From positions 806,001-870,000 of the forward strand of contig JAHQRK010000019.1 of assembly GCA_019828595.1 (NCBI GenBank): a stretch of 64,000 nucleotides of DNA, written 5' to 3'. The notes under the pieces were generated by a model, which did not search any database, was not told the origin of the DNA, and saw nothing but the letters and a program-made list of their open reading frames with translations. Source of the DNA: Aphanomyces cochlioides (lineage: Eukaryota > Oomycota > Saprolegniomycetes > Saprolegniales > Verrucalvaceae). Of the stretch, positions 44,691 to 54,427 are shown piece after piece. The position numbers and the translations under genes are program-made. The stretch's first letter is position 1. Each line of letters begins with the position of its first letter.

Positions 44691-45012
44691 CTTTAAACAC
44701 TCGACTGTCGCGATATTTCACTTTCTCTTTCGGTTGGAACATACCAAGACTTTTGTGCGTCCCTGGGCTGAAATTGTAATACACATACGCTTTCTTTCCA
44801 CGTTTCGTGTCACGACGAACTTGAGAAATTTGCGCCGGTGGAGTTTTGCGTTTCTTTCCGGGAGCGGCTTGGAGGAGAATTCGACTTGTGGCAACTTGAC
44901 TGCTTTCTTCGCCGCCACGAGAGAACGACGCACCCCGGCGCGTCGGCAAAGCAGAACGCGAACCAGTGGCCAGCGCACTCAGAGCAAAAACAAGAGCGAG
45001 GAATAGACGCAT
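44635..45012 (-). CDS. putative secreted basic protein, family P copy B
   Basis: 125 residues from the ATG at 45012: signal-peptide-like leader MRLFLALVFALSALATGS, then Arg/Ser-rich segment, a Lys/Pro stretch, the conserved block KAYVYYNFSPGTHKSLGMFQ and KVKYRDSRVFKG, and a basic tail. Closest relative is 26138-26509. Same caveat: other copies are read in another frame in the middle, so the present ORF may not be the ancestral protein. Confidence 0.4.
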   Translation of the reverse strand: MRLFLALVFALSALATGSRSALPTRRGASFSRGGEESSQVATSRILLQAAPGKKRKTPPAQISQVRRDTKRGKKAYVYYNFSPGTHKSLGMFQPKEKVKYRDSRVFKGVNTGKSRFARQTSVRRL

Positions 45013-45216
45013 GACGAGGCGGTAATCACAATGAATGGGAACAGGAGGAAACAAACCAAAGTTCACTGAAGAAATTGTGTCAAGCGCGAATCCATTCTAC
45101 CAGGAAACTTCGTGGAAATATCAATCTGTTGGTTATTGTAATTAGAGGAGAACGAGGAATTCCCCAGAAACAGGGGTCCTATAATATAAGCTTTCAAGAA
45201 GCGGCATGGACTAGCC

Positions 45217-46176
45217 ATGCGATCACGCACTCGTGTCGGTCAAGAGACTGCAGAGGACGGTACAGAGGCGCTCGAACGGTTCTCACGACGTGTCATGAAT
45301 ATAATGCTTCAACACGACATCGACAAAGTGTTCAATGCGGACCAGACAGGGGTCAACTATGAGTACTTGCCAACAAAAACTATCCATTCCAAGGCCGACA
45401 AGACTGTATGGATCAAGTGTGCAGGTAAGACGAAGGATCGAGCAACCGTTATACTCTTGGCGGATTCCACTGGCCAAAAGTACCCACTCCTTGTTGTGTT
45501 CAAAACAACAAAGTCACGACAGAAGGATATGGTCCAAGCCAACCTATCTGAAAGAAATGGTTTTGGTCGACAAGTTTGGAAGGAAGTGAGCCAGCTCAAG
45601 GAAAAGTATGGTTGCGAGTTCTATGGCAACCCGACTGCATGGTGGAATGAGGCCATTTCCAAGGATTTTCTACGTTTCCACTTTGCGAATCGTCCAGACC
45701 GAGCAACCAAGAAAGTCTTGTTGTTGTGGGATGACTTTTCAGCTCATTTCACTGACGAAGTGACCAAACTTGCTGATGAATTGAATGTTATCCTAGAAAA
45801 AGTGCCCCCAAGGTACAGTTGCATATGCCAACCTGCTGATGTTGCGTGGATCAAACCACTCAAAAGTGTGTTACGGCAAAAGTGGCTTGACGAAATTAAG
45901 AGGCAAGTGAAGCTTCACAGATCAAGTGGATCTCCTTTTAAGCTTATCGGTCCAAATCGCAGCACTATGACAAATTGGATCTGCAACGCTTGGTCCTCCT
46001 TACCCCCATTAACAATTGTGAATGGTTTCTCCAAGTGTAAACTCATTGATCGACCCAGTGATGAAGAAAGCGTTTCCGATACCTTTGTTGATGACGATAC
46101 CTTGACAACTTTGATGCAAAATTGTGTAGTCGACGAAACCATTGACCCTTCAAATGATATTGAAGAATTGGAGTAA
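45217..46176 (+). pseudogene. truncated pogo-type transposase captured inside MULE-1
   Basis: Open for 319 codons and clearly paralogous to the P2 transposase (45 residues of DRVxxNADQTG-like core to LLLWDDFSAHF and ICQPADVAWIKPLKSVL). All three catalytic aspartates are present (FNADQTG, LLWDDF, QPADVAW). The N-terminal DNA-binding half is absent: homology starts about 40 bp inside the MULE end. The C-terminus (DPSNDIEELE) is complete. It has no pogo TIR of its own here, so it looks like a captured or nested fragment. Confidence 0.85.
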
Positions 46177-46659
46177 AAATATATACAAAATTGTATTGCG
46201 TTGTCACCTGTGAAATTTTATAAATCTCTTCAATGTAGTATCCTTTTACATTTTATATTTCCTGATACGACATTCAGTAAATATATATTTGATATTTGTA
46301 TGTCCGAAACGAAATAGCAGTCGCATATGGCAGACTGTTGTTGTATTGTTGAATATCATCTGTCCGAAACGATAAAAGGAATACGGTACTGCTTCTTCTG
46401 AATGTACTGGACGTATTGCTCGTTCTGCATGTACTATATCAACTAGATGTACCAGATCATTCTTCATATCCTCTATAGAGAAAAATGTTTGTCATGGCGA
46501 GCAATGCCATCACTCCTGTACACCAAAAATTGCTCAACACACTAATGACAAAATCAAGAAAGATTGTAGTAAAATTCATATCTCGAGTCATCTAAGAATT
46601 GTAGATTGATGTATGCGAGCCTGAAAAGACTTTCTTGGCCATGTACTTTGATATCCATT
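46177..46659. other. noncoding filler inside MULE-1
   Basis: AT-rich. ATGTCCGAAACGA occurs twice (about 46300 and 46360) and resembles ATGTCCGAAACC in the P2 flank (13363), so this may be the 3' untranslated part of the captured pogo gene. Confidence 0.35.
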
Positions 46660-46963
46660 TATGGAGACTTGTGGGCATCGAAAATAGGACATGCCATGCC
46701 GAATGTGGTTCGATACACAGAAACCGTGTATTCATGCAGTGCGCTGTTACAACGAAATGAAGCTGAACCCCTTGGATTACTGTGGGGATATGTACTCGAT
46801 CGAGCAGTTCAAGAAAATCTATGACTCATTACTTATCCCAGTTCCTCCGCAAAGTTGTCTCGTGATGAAATGGCAGCAGCTCCAAGGCCTAGCGATCCTG
46901 TTGTGGACATATCGAAGCCTGGACCCAAGCCAAAACGAAGGAAGAAGTCCAAGGGAATGAGAA
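46660..46963 (+). pseudogene. MULE transposase C-terminal remnant (SWIM finger)
   Basis: The plus frame gives CRMWFDTQKPCIHAVRCYNE, LNPLDYCGDMYSIEQFKKIY and, after a one-base shift at about 46855, a Pro/Lys tail (KPGPKPKRRKKSKG). This is the usual end of Mutator transposases: the SWIM zinc finger (second C-x-H pair CIH present, the first C-x-C reduced to P-C), then a short helical segment and a basic tail. The catalytic part is missing. Confidence 0.7.
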
Positions 46964-47356
46964 ATTAAGAATGTTGAAGAAATCATATAGAACTTATCTA
47001 GATGAAGTAGAACTTTGTAGATAATTGACATGTTTAATACGAACTAGAAGATTCTAGTAATTCGATACCTTACAACTTCTATAGAGTTCTAGAATCCTCA
47101 TCGGTATCTAGAAGAAGTAGAAAGTCCAAGATGTTTAATAGTTTGAAGATCTAGAACATTCTAGTCGCTCGATAACTTAAAAAGTCTATTAAATTCTATG
47201 ACCTTAAATTTCTATGTCTTTCAGAAGTTCATTCTATGACCTTAAATGTCTATATCTTCCAGAAGTTGTTATAAATATTACAACTTTTAGTAGTTTCTGA
47301 TAGGTTGAGCATAAATAACAAACCATCAAATGAAATGGACTGTATTCAAAATGTTG

Positions 47357-47875
47357 TTAGCCTAATTTCTTAGCTAAGGCGGCTAGTCGTTTAACTACAA
47401 GCTGCTGATCGTCCTCGTTGGATGAACGCTTGACACGCTTTTCTTCAGGTGAAGGAATTACTTCAATCGAGCTTAAATCTTCGCTTGCAAGAAGTGGAGC
47501 CAAAATAGTTCTGGGGTTACCTCCATTCACACATGTTTGTTGAACTAACAAACGCAAAATTGCTTCGTCCGCGACCTTCTTTTGAAGGATCTCATGCAAC
47601 AGGTCGTCGTCGCCTAGCTCGTTGACTGTGGCAGTCGTTTGAGGATGCTCGCCCTCGTGCAACTTGTATGCTGGCTTCACAGCGAAGGGGCTAGAATCAA
47701 CTTTGAGAGGCGCGAGTTCGCCGTTAAGCAGAACTTGACACCCCCACATGCGCCGAATGTTCCTGTGTGGTTCGATGTTCTTGTGGAGTGCATGCATGTG
47801 ATTTGGGAAGTTGGAGTACCATGTTATGGTATCACAACCTTCCACCATGCATTTGAGACGCGTGTTCGATGTCAT
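47357..47875 (-). CDS. C2H2/BED-type zinc-finger ORF inside MULE-1, function unknown
   Basis: 172 codons from an ATG at 47875, no lesions. The N-terminus has CMVEGCDTITWYSNFPNHMH (C-x4-C then H-rich, with a Trp), which fits a C2H2 or BED-like DNA-binding finger. The middle is acidic, and the tail is charged (EEKRVKRSSNEDDQQLVVKR). It may be an accessory protein of the element or a captured host gene. Being intact in an otherwise degenerate element is notable. Confidence 0.5.
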   Translation of the reverse strand: MTSNTRLKCMVEGCDTITWYSNFPNHMHALHKNIEPHRNIRRMWGCQVLLNGELAPLKVDSSPFAVKPAYKLHEGEHPQTTATVNELGDDDLLHEILQKKVADEAILRLLVQQTCVNGGNPRTILAPLLASEDLSSIEVIPSPEEKRVKRSSNEDDQQLVVKRLAALAKKLG

Positions 47876-48078
47876 TGCAAATTGTAGACTGCTGTAGAAA
47901 GTCCTAGTAGTGTCTAGATGTTCTGAATTGGTGGTGGTGGCGAAGCTTGCACCTCTGCAAATTATTTAGATTATCCGTACAATTATCCGGATTTTTCATT
48001 TTCCCCGGAAACAGGGCGTTTTGACGCCTCCAACAGGGGTTGGACCCCTGTTTCTGGGGAATTCCTCGAGGAGAACTA

Positions 48079-48537
48079 CCGTATTTCCTGTAAGGTTGTC
48101 ACAACAATTTTTTCCCATTGAGTTGTCACCACTGATAAAATTATTTAAATGATTCATACAAATTTATGGTATAGATTTATAATACATTCTGATGAAATTT
48201 TTCGGAGTTCCCCTTGAGTTGTCACAGTCAGATCTTATTGGAAGAAATGCAATGGTTCAATCAGACACTAGGGCCATAAATTTGTCGTGTTCGTGCGTTG
48301 CAGTCGGCAAAACTGTACCCAAATGAGCGTTGAAGGTTTTCATTCTCCCAAACTGGAGTCAGCCACTCGTAAAGTCGACATATGACTGCGAGGTGTTCAT
48401 AATAATGATATGATTGGTAGATAATTATAATTTTTACCCCATCAAATGTACCACATTTTGATTTCTGATTTCCTTTGGACTTGTCACCATTTTCGAAAAT
48501 CATTCGTGGTGACAACCTTACGGGATACTAAATACGG
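48079..48537. mobile_element. MITE with CCGTATTT ends and internal AAGGTTGTCAC
   Basis: The left end CCGTATTTCCTGTAAGGTTG (48079 on) and right end (to 48537) are inverted copies with a short insertion in one arm, and TA flanks both (48077-48078, 48538-48539). Its left TA abuts the right 9-bp duplication of MULE-1. No convincing ORF. Confidence 0.75.
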
Positions 48538-49571
48538 TATGCAAAACTGCGAAAAAAGTCTCACGATTGGCACTCCAAAGTGTAAAAGAACGCGAAATGT
48601 ATCTCAGGGCAAGTGTTGCCGATTCACTTTTCACAGCACACTCGGGCCAGTACACTAGTGGTGTTCAATTATGCTTGATGAAAACACTTGACTGATGGCA
48701 AAACTAAATAAATCAATTCTATTGGTCGAAACTAGGTATTTTTTGTTCAATCAATCAAACGTTGGGCCGTCAACAAAATCGTTGACAGCTCTAGAGTGAT
48801 TGATGAGAGAGATTGATAATCGGCTCCCATCGATAACCAAGCTCATCGGAGTCAGGTCTTAATGGAAAAGCTGTGACAGGAGATTGTGAACAAGCTTCAA
48901 GTCCATGGACAAAGCAGACTATCGCTGCTTGTCGGTATTCTGCAGCATCTAAACATCACCATGCTAGCAATCAAGTTGGTCTTCATATCAACAATTCGAT
49001 GAAAAGAGACTATTGGACGAAAATGAAATTATGGACTCTTTCTTCAATCAAACAATCAAGGGAAAATGTCAAAATGTGTATATTGTGTCTCTAGAAAAAA
49101 ACTGGAATCTTGCAAAGAAAATATCGACGCAGCCATTTTGACGCAAAAATGACGTAATACAAACTTCAAGTGTAATGAAATTGAATGCTTCGAACATGTT
49201 TTCAAACATTGTAAAACGTTTGAAATTACACTATTTAACGTTCATGATCGAGAAAATGCTTGCGTAAACATTAAATAGTGTATGCGTCAATTAATTGAAA
49301 CATTTTCGAAACATCTGAAAACACCAGTTTTGGACCCAAACGACAATAATATTTGGAATTTTTTTATTTTTGTGTAAATAGAGGTTAGGGCAACATTGAA
49401 CTTCAAGAAATTACTGACAACAATTCATTATACACTATTTGGCAGCCATTTACATATTTTGACATTTGCTTTCAAGACAACAATGAACTTTGAGAAAATT
49501 TCCGACAACGGAATCAAAGATCAAGCTATGGAGAATCACATGCAGGTGAGCATAATTCTGTTCTGGAAGAA

Positions 49572-50611
49572 TTGCGACTGAGGGACGTCTTCAAAGAATA
49601 TAGTATCACGACTGTCCCAACATATGAGCAGAAGGAGCGGCTGTCGAAGAAGCAACGTGTGGGGGAGGCTGGTTACACCAAGCCAAAGTCAAGAAAGAAA
49701 TGCTACAAGGGAAAACGAGTGCCCGTGAGAGATTCAAAGCGCGTCTACAATGGTGGTGTGATGAAATGCTTGTACTTCTCTGATATGAAGGGTGCCCCCA
49801 AGCCTCGACATGACACCAACGCAACAGAATTGCGACGATCCAACATCGTAGTTGATTCTCTTACTGATCTGGTTGTCTTGCACGGAGATCATGAAATCAG
49901 TTTGCAAGACGAAATTGGAGAAAGCGACGTCAACGATGAAACAAGCCAAAATTTGATGTCTTTGATGGATGAGTCTAGCCAGACCGATGAATCTCAAGCC
50001 AGTCAGTTGAAGGCTGTCGTCGCAACCGCATTAACCCCAGCGAAATGGCCCGCTAATGTTTTGAGAATCAAACATACGTTGAACCCAAATGGCATCCCAA
50101 TTCGAGATATCCAGAAGTTGTCGTGGTGTGAGTGTTCATCAAGATGCTTGATCGATGTTCGCCCCAATGCTTGCGAAAACATGTTTTGTGCAAACAATAA
50201 CTGCGTCCTACAAAATTGTGGAACCGTTTGCAGGATGTGAATGGTCTGGAACTGATGATTGGGCCACTTGATTACACAGTCATGACAAGAAATTTTATTG
50301 TACAGGGAACCGTTTTTGGGGAGTATTCCGGTATTTTGACCACCCATGATTTTACTCTTGATGAAGGACAAGAAAACTCGTATGTTGTGGCATTGAAAGC
50401 GAAGTCGAAGAATGGGAGAAAATTGTTCATCGATGCAAAAGACTGCGGCAGTATCACCCGGTTCATAAATCACTCTTGTGATGCCAATTGTGGATTCTTT
50501 GAAGTCCAAAATCGTCGACATATTACAGTCGTTGTTGTAGCCATGAAGAACATCCCTCCGAACACGGAGCTTTCGGTCAACTCTTATTGTGACCACACTT
50601 GTTGCATTTAG
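49572..50611 (+). pseudogene. SET-domain protein (histone-lysine methyltransferase type), one frameshift
   Basis: The first frame (49572-50240) has a basic start (RLSKKQRVGEAGYTKPKSRK), an acidic Ser/Thr-rich middle and a Cys-rich AWS/pre-SET region (WCECSSRCLIDVRPNACENM, FCANNNCVLQNC). A one-base shift near 50222 leads to the SET frame (50216-50611): RNFIVQGTVFGEYSGIL (cofactor loop; GEYxG), FIDAKDCGSITRFINHSC then DANC (the catalytic NHSC knot), and a terminal ELSVNSY in place of the usual ELTYDY. The expected product would use S-adenosylmethionine to methylate lysine. No ATG heads the first frame; an upstream exon is possible (GTGAGC at 49547). The post-SET cysteines are reduced to YCDHTCCI. 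Confidence 0.75.
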
Positions 50612-52304
50612 AGCATCGATACGACGAAATTTCACCAACTTCGCCATTACTTCGTATGCGTTTTGTTTTGGGTCGTCCCGGTTGACGACTTACAGCCGGA
50701 GGAAGGCAGGGACTGTCTTTGTCTCTCTTGGCCTCAAACTCCACTTCTGATTCTAAAGGTAGAAGAATAGCCTTGTTTTGGAAAGCTGCCGCATATGTTG
50801 CCACGAGGTAGCACTTTGAAAAAGCGTCATGGATCACGCAAACTCATCTGACGCATGCTGAACAGCGAATTGCCCAATGGAGGAGCTCTAGCGATCATAC
50901 ATTTTTCGAGCTGACGGCGTGACAATGAGTGTCAGGTCTACCCAGAGAGATGCTGCTTGGGATCGTTGGTAGGCTGAGTCAACCATGTTACTGCAAATAG
51001 CTTTAAAAAATTGGATAGGTGCCAGGGCGCGCAATCCTTGAACCAACTGACTTCCAAACAGACTTTCAACAAAATTACTTGTACGCCAGCCATACAAAGA
51101 CTGCACTCCAATGTTAGCATGCAGGCACCAATGAATTGGAGCTATACCCTTCACATATTGATGAACTTCGGAGCCAACCTCAATTTCCAATGCTGTCATT
51201 GCAACATTGTACTCCTCCACGCATTCAGCTGACTGTATTTGCCAGATCAGATTTGAATGTCGAGGAGTAAAACGAGTAAATTTGGTGCGGATATTTCGGA
51301 TGATATGCTGGGTACAATATCGCAACTCTAGCCCCAAAGTGGCAGCGACAGACAGCAGAGCCGGGTGACGATCACAAAAAATTGGTACGCCAGAAAGGGC
51401 AAAACCAGTGGTTACCAGATTGGAGAAGAACCACATGTAGCTCTCAATATCTTCTGCAGGAGCTAGGGCAAACACAACAACTATGTTTCGGCAGTCACCA
51501 TCTCTTCCAACCAATGCAATTTGTACGCCATTGTAATGAGGGCATTTACAGTGTGAGCTGTCAACCCCGAGAATTCGTTGACAACCAATTGTGGCATCAA
51601 GAACAATCTTGGGAGCGAAGATAGCTCGCAAAAATCTTCCAGCGTCGTCTCTGTCCATGGCGACCACACTATTCGGATTCATAGCCGAAGAAATGCGGTA
51701 GCTTTTTGTACGATGCCAGGGCTGCTGCTTCATTTTTGCTTGCAATTTCGTCTTTGGCACGGTATACAGTTCTTTTGAATTGTGCTAACGCAATTCCGTC
51801 GCGTTTTTGAACTTGATCAATCAAAGCGGCAGCTGACACTGTGGAGCTGGACTGGACAGCAGCCCGAAACATTGGCATCGCAGATATTTGTCGACGGTTT
51901 GGCTTAGCTGTTGCGGTGCAGTTTTTGTGCTCGAGACACATCGACGATATGTACCATGACCTTGTCTTTTCGTAATTGACTTACCTTATGTATAAGCGCA
52001 CAAACATACTGCAACCTTCAGTTGTGCATTTAAGCACTCTATGCACGCCGCTCCTCTTGGCAACCACCACTGACTTGCTCGTCATCAAAGCGTAATCCTG
52101 AACAGCTTGCACACCTTCGCTTGTTGACAGAAAGGTCATACCAACATTCAAACCATTGTGGTGGTCATTCTCAGCACTCTCACCTTCCATCTTTTGGCGG
52201 TGTCCCTCAGTCGCAAATTTGGTTTTTGTCGACTCACACCGCCACCAGTGGATGGAAGTGTAACTGTTCTCTAACGTGCGTATTCGGATTTTTCTCTTCC
52301 GCAC
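50577..52304 (-). pseudogene. MULE transposase partnered with the SET gene (broken)
   Basis: Minus frames in order: 52304-51981, N-terminal MuDR-type region (YALMTSKSVVVAKRSGVHRV, KCTTEGCSMFVRLY); 51941-51669; 51760-50888, catalytic core (ILGVDSSHCKCPHYNGVQIA with first Asp, GVPIFCDRHPALLSVA with second Asp, LRYCTQHIIRNI, RTSNFVESLFG); and 50837-50577, tail with QPGRPKTKRI and a zinc knuckle CSKCNKCGHNK. At least three frame changes separate them. The stop overlaps the end of the SET frame by 35 bp. Length and order are normal for Mutator transposases. Confidence 0.85.
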
Positions 52305-52456
52305 TAGTCTCAGTTAAATCCGAAATTATACACTATTTGTCACCAATATGATATTACACTATTAGTGAAAAGAATGTTGGTCAATTTGACATTATTTTGA
52401 TACATTATACACACTTTGACAGTTTCCCAACAATCAATCTCAATTGAACACCACTA

Positions 52457-52814
52457 CTGAACATTTGATGGTGTGAGGGTTGACGTCGTCGTCAATAGTG
52501 TTAGCCTGGATATACTTGCAAATTTGATTCATGCTGAAAATTCATTTTAGAGGGTTTTTGGTGTTAGAAATGGGTCTCCTATTCTAAACCCTTCTCGTTC
52601 AGAGGAACCCCTGATAGATGATTTTTCTATTGACATTTTCTTATTGAGTTTTCTTTTGCATTTTAAATGAGCCTCCAGTTTTAAACCCTTCCCGTCAAGT
52701 CCGAACCCTTTAATTACTGAATGCTGTTTCACAGGTTTTTTGCTGAATTTTGAATGAAATTGCTATTTAAAACCCCATATTAAGTACGTTTTGAAACTAT
52801 CGGTTGTTTCTATT
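52457..52814. other. gene-free stretch with repeated CTATTCTAAACCCTT-like motifs
   Basis: GTCTCCTATTCTAAACCCTT (about 52570), CTCCAGTTTTAAACCCTT (about 52672), TATTTAAAACCCCAT (about 52763) and, beyond the Harbinger element, ATCTCCTATTTTAAACTTT (about 54505) look like degenerate repeats of one unit. No gene. Confidence 0.4.
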
Positions 52815-54427
52815 AGGGGGTTTCAAAGTTGAATCTGAAATCAGGACAGAGCGTTCTACAGGAAAAGTTTTTACCCAATTGAAATTGCTTCTGATAAATT
52901 TTCTGATCTGATCGTGAATGCCCCCAAAGTGAAAGTCTCAATTAAGATCAGAGTCTCATGTGAGAGTGTAGTCAGTTCGCAACTTATCTGCTTCCTGTCG
53001 AGTCATCATGGTGCGCTTCTCTCAGCGCCAAGCTCTTATTCAAGACATGCAAAAGCTTATAGCGTTGGCGTCAGTCCAATTTACTACTTACTCTTTGCCA
53101 TGTTTTCCTCGCATATCCCGATTACCGCTCATTTTTGTGCAAAAGATACATTGTCTAGGATCGCGTGGAAATCCCTTGGTTGCCATCGCTAAGATAAGCT
53201 CTCAACTTGGAATGACGTTTAACTTGCTTTTTATACCTTTACTGTGAAATTCTATCGCATCGATATTTACAACAACGTTTGCCGGTTCCAAAGCGCGATC
53301 CTCCATTTGATTATCTAATGAGTCTCGATGATTGTCGCTTTCGACAAGTAGCTCGAACGAGCAAATCAAGTTTTCATCAAATTGTTGAAATGATTCAGTC
53401 ACATGCAGTATTTTCAAACCAAGCACACGTATGTCAATGTCCAGTACCCCATCAACTTCTTGTTTTTCTTGCCAAATTGGGGCGATTTGGAAATGGTAGC
53501 TCCGTTGGCTTGTCATTTTGGAATCAGTGAGGGGGCTGTGACTCTTTATTGCAAGCGCTGCCTTATTGCTATAATAAGTTTGAAACGTTATACTGTTTAT
53601 TGGCCATCTAAACGAGGCCGATAATCAATAGCGCGCAGAATTGAGTTGAATCATGGCATTGAAGGCTGTGTTGGATTTGTAGATGGTACTTTGTTCCCTG
53701 TGTATGCCCGTCCATCTCAAAATGGTGAAGATTTTTATAGTCGAAAAGGTTACTATGGTATGGCAGGCATAGTTGTTTGCGATGACAGAAAAAGAGTCCG
53801 ATTTATTGATTTGGGTTGGCCTGGTGCTGTACATGATATGCGAGTGTGGTCTAATAGTAAGCTGGCGAGAAATCCTTGTCAATATTTTGACCATCTACAA
53901 TTTCTGCTTGCTGACTCAGGCTACATGCTTTGTGATCATATTCTACAACCTACAAGCGATCACGAGGTCGTCGCTTGTCTCAAGAGCAAATGTACTTCAA
54001 CACCTGTGTTGCCCAATGTAGAAGTGTGAATGAACATTGCATTGGAATCTTAAAGGGGCGATTTCAATCTCTTCGGGGAATGCGAATGGATATATCAAAG
54101 CCGTCTGCAGCAAAAATTATGGTGTTGTACATTCGATGTGCTACAGTCTTGCACAATTTACTTGTTGATATGTTCGATAGGGATGATGATTGGGGCGATG
54201 AAATACATGAATACGATACAAGTAACGAGCCCAATGACATGGAGATATACCACGTTCTGTGCTGTGTTCGCAACCGTGAAATGAGTCCTGCTCTGGGCTC
54301 TTAGCCAAAATTGGTTCAGAGGACAGAGCAGAATCAGATCAGAGTTGTTAAATTTTAGCCAGTCACAAACATGGAAAGCATGAAACACATTTCCGATCTG
54401 ATTTCAGATTCAACTTTGAAACCCCCT
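52815..54427 (+). mobile_element. PIF/Harbinger-like transposon
   Basis: Perfect 30-bp inverted repeats at 52815-52844 and 54398-54427 (AGGGGGTTTCAAAGTTGAAT outward), flanked by ATT at 52812-52814 and 54428-54430. Three-base duplications are normal for this superfamily, although TWA is usual. It holds one broken DDE_Tnp_4-type transposase gene. Confidence 0.9.
53279..54304 (+). pseudogene. Harbinger-type (DDE_Tnp_4) transposase, frameshifted
   Basis: Plus-strand pieces: 53279-53530 (LDDCRFRQVARTSKSSFHQI; an HTH region continues in 53403-53624 as ACHFGISEGAVTLYCKRCL), 53646-54029 (GCVGFVDGTLFPVYARP with first Asp; FIDLGWPGAVHDMRVW; FLLADSGYMLCD with second Asp) and 53975-54304 (SVNEHCIGILKGRF with the catalytic Glu, then a C-terminal helical tail). 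The DDE triad is present, but frame changes near 53490, 53640 and 53990 prevent a full product. No Myb-like partner gene lies in the element. Confidence 0.85.

Larger units (their letters stand above)
42967..45066 (-). repeat. repeat family P, copy B
   Basis: Reverse-orientation copy of 26099-28090. Besides the two overlapping frames at its right end it contains a minus frame 44181-43777 (MKSDRTTEQIFQDNSPDHRE, RLARFQMSCEAMERSKRDGW) open for 134 codons, and a plus frame 43432-43668. A GTGAGT-type donor follows the homologous part shared with copy C (about 44335), so the parent may have been an intron-containing gene. No name can be given. Confidence 0.7.
45154..48067. mobile_element. composite Mutator-like element (MULE-1) with 26-bp TIRs and 9-bp target duplication
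   Basis: Perfect 26-bp inverted ends, GAGGAATTCCCCAGAAACAG onward at 45154-45179 and its complement at 48042-48067, are flanked by direct GAGGAGAAC at 45145-45153 and 48068-48076. A 9-bp duplication is typical of Mutator elements. A second inverted box (TTCCCCGGAAACAGGG, about 48001) can pair with the right end. The 2.9-kb interior carries a truncated pogo transposase, a MULE transposase C-terminus and a C2H2-type ORF. Confidence 0.85.
48656..52456. mobile_element. candidate composite MULE carrying a SET-domain gene
   Basis: The outer 15 bp, TAGTGGTGTTCAATT at 48656-48670, is exactly inverted at 52442-52456. Weaker similarity continues inward (TGATGAAAACACTTG against TGATTGTTGGGAAAC). Between them are only a SET-domain gene (plus) and a MULE transposase (minus), tail to tail. 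I could not find a matching target duplication, so the boundary is a candidate. The 900 bp left of the SET gene is AT-rich with ACTATTTAACGT / ACATTAAATAGT inverted motifs (about 49228 and 49270). Confidence 0.55.

Noticed and set aside
48656..52456. A target-site duplication for the SET-MULE unit
   Set aside because: The bases outside the two terminal boxes (CCAGTACAC and CTGAACATT) do not match in any 8-11 bp register I tried, so none is claimed.
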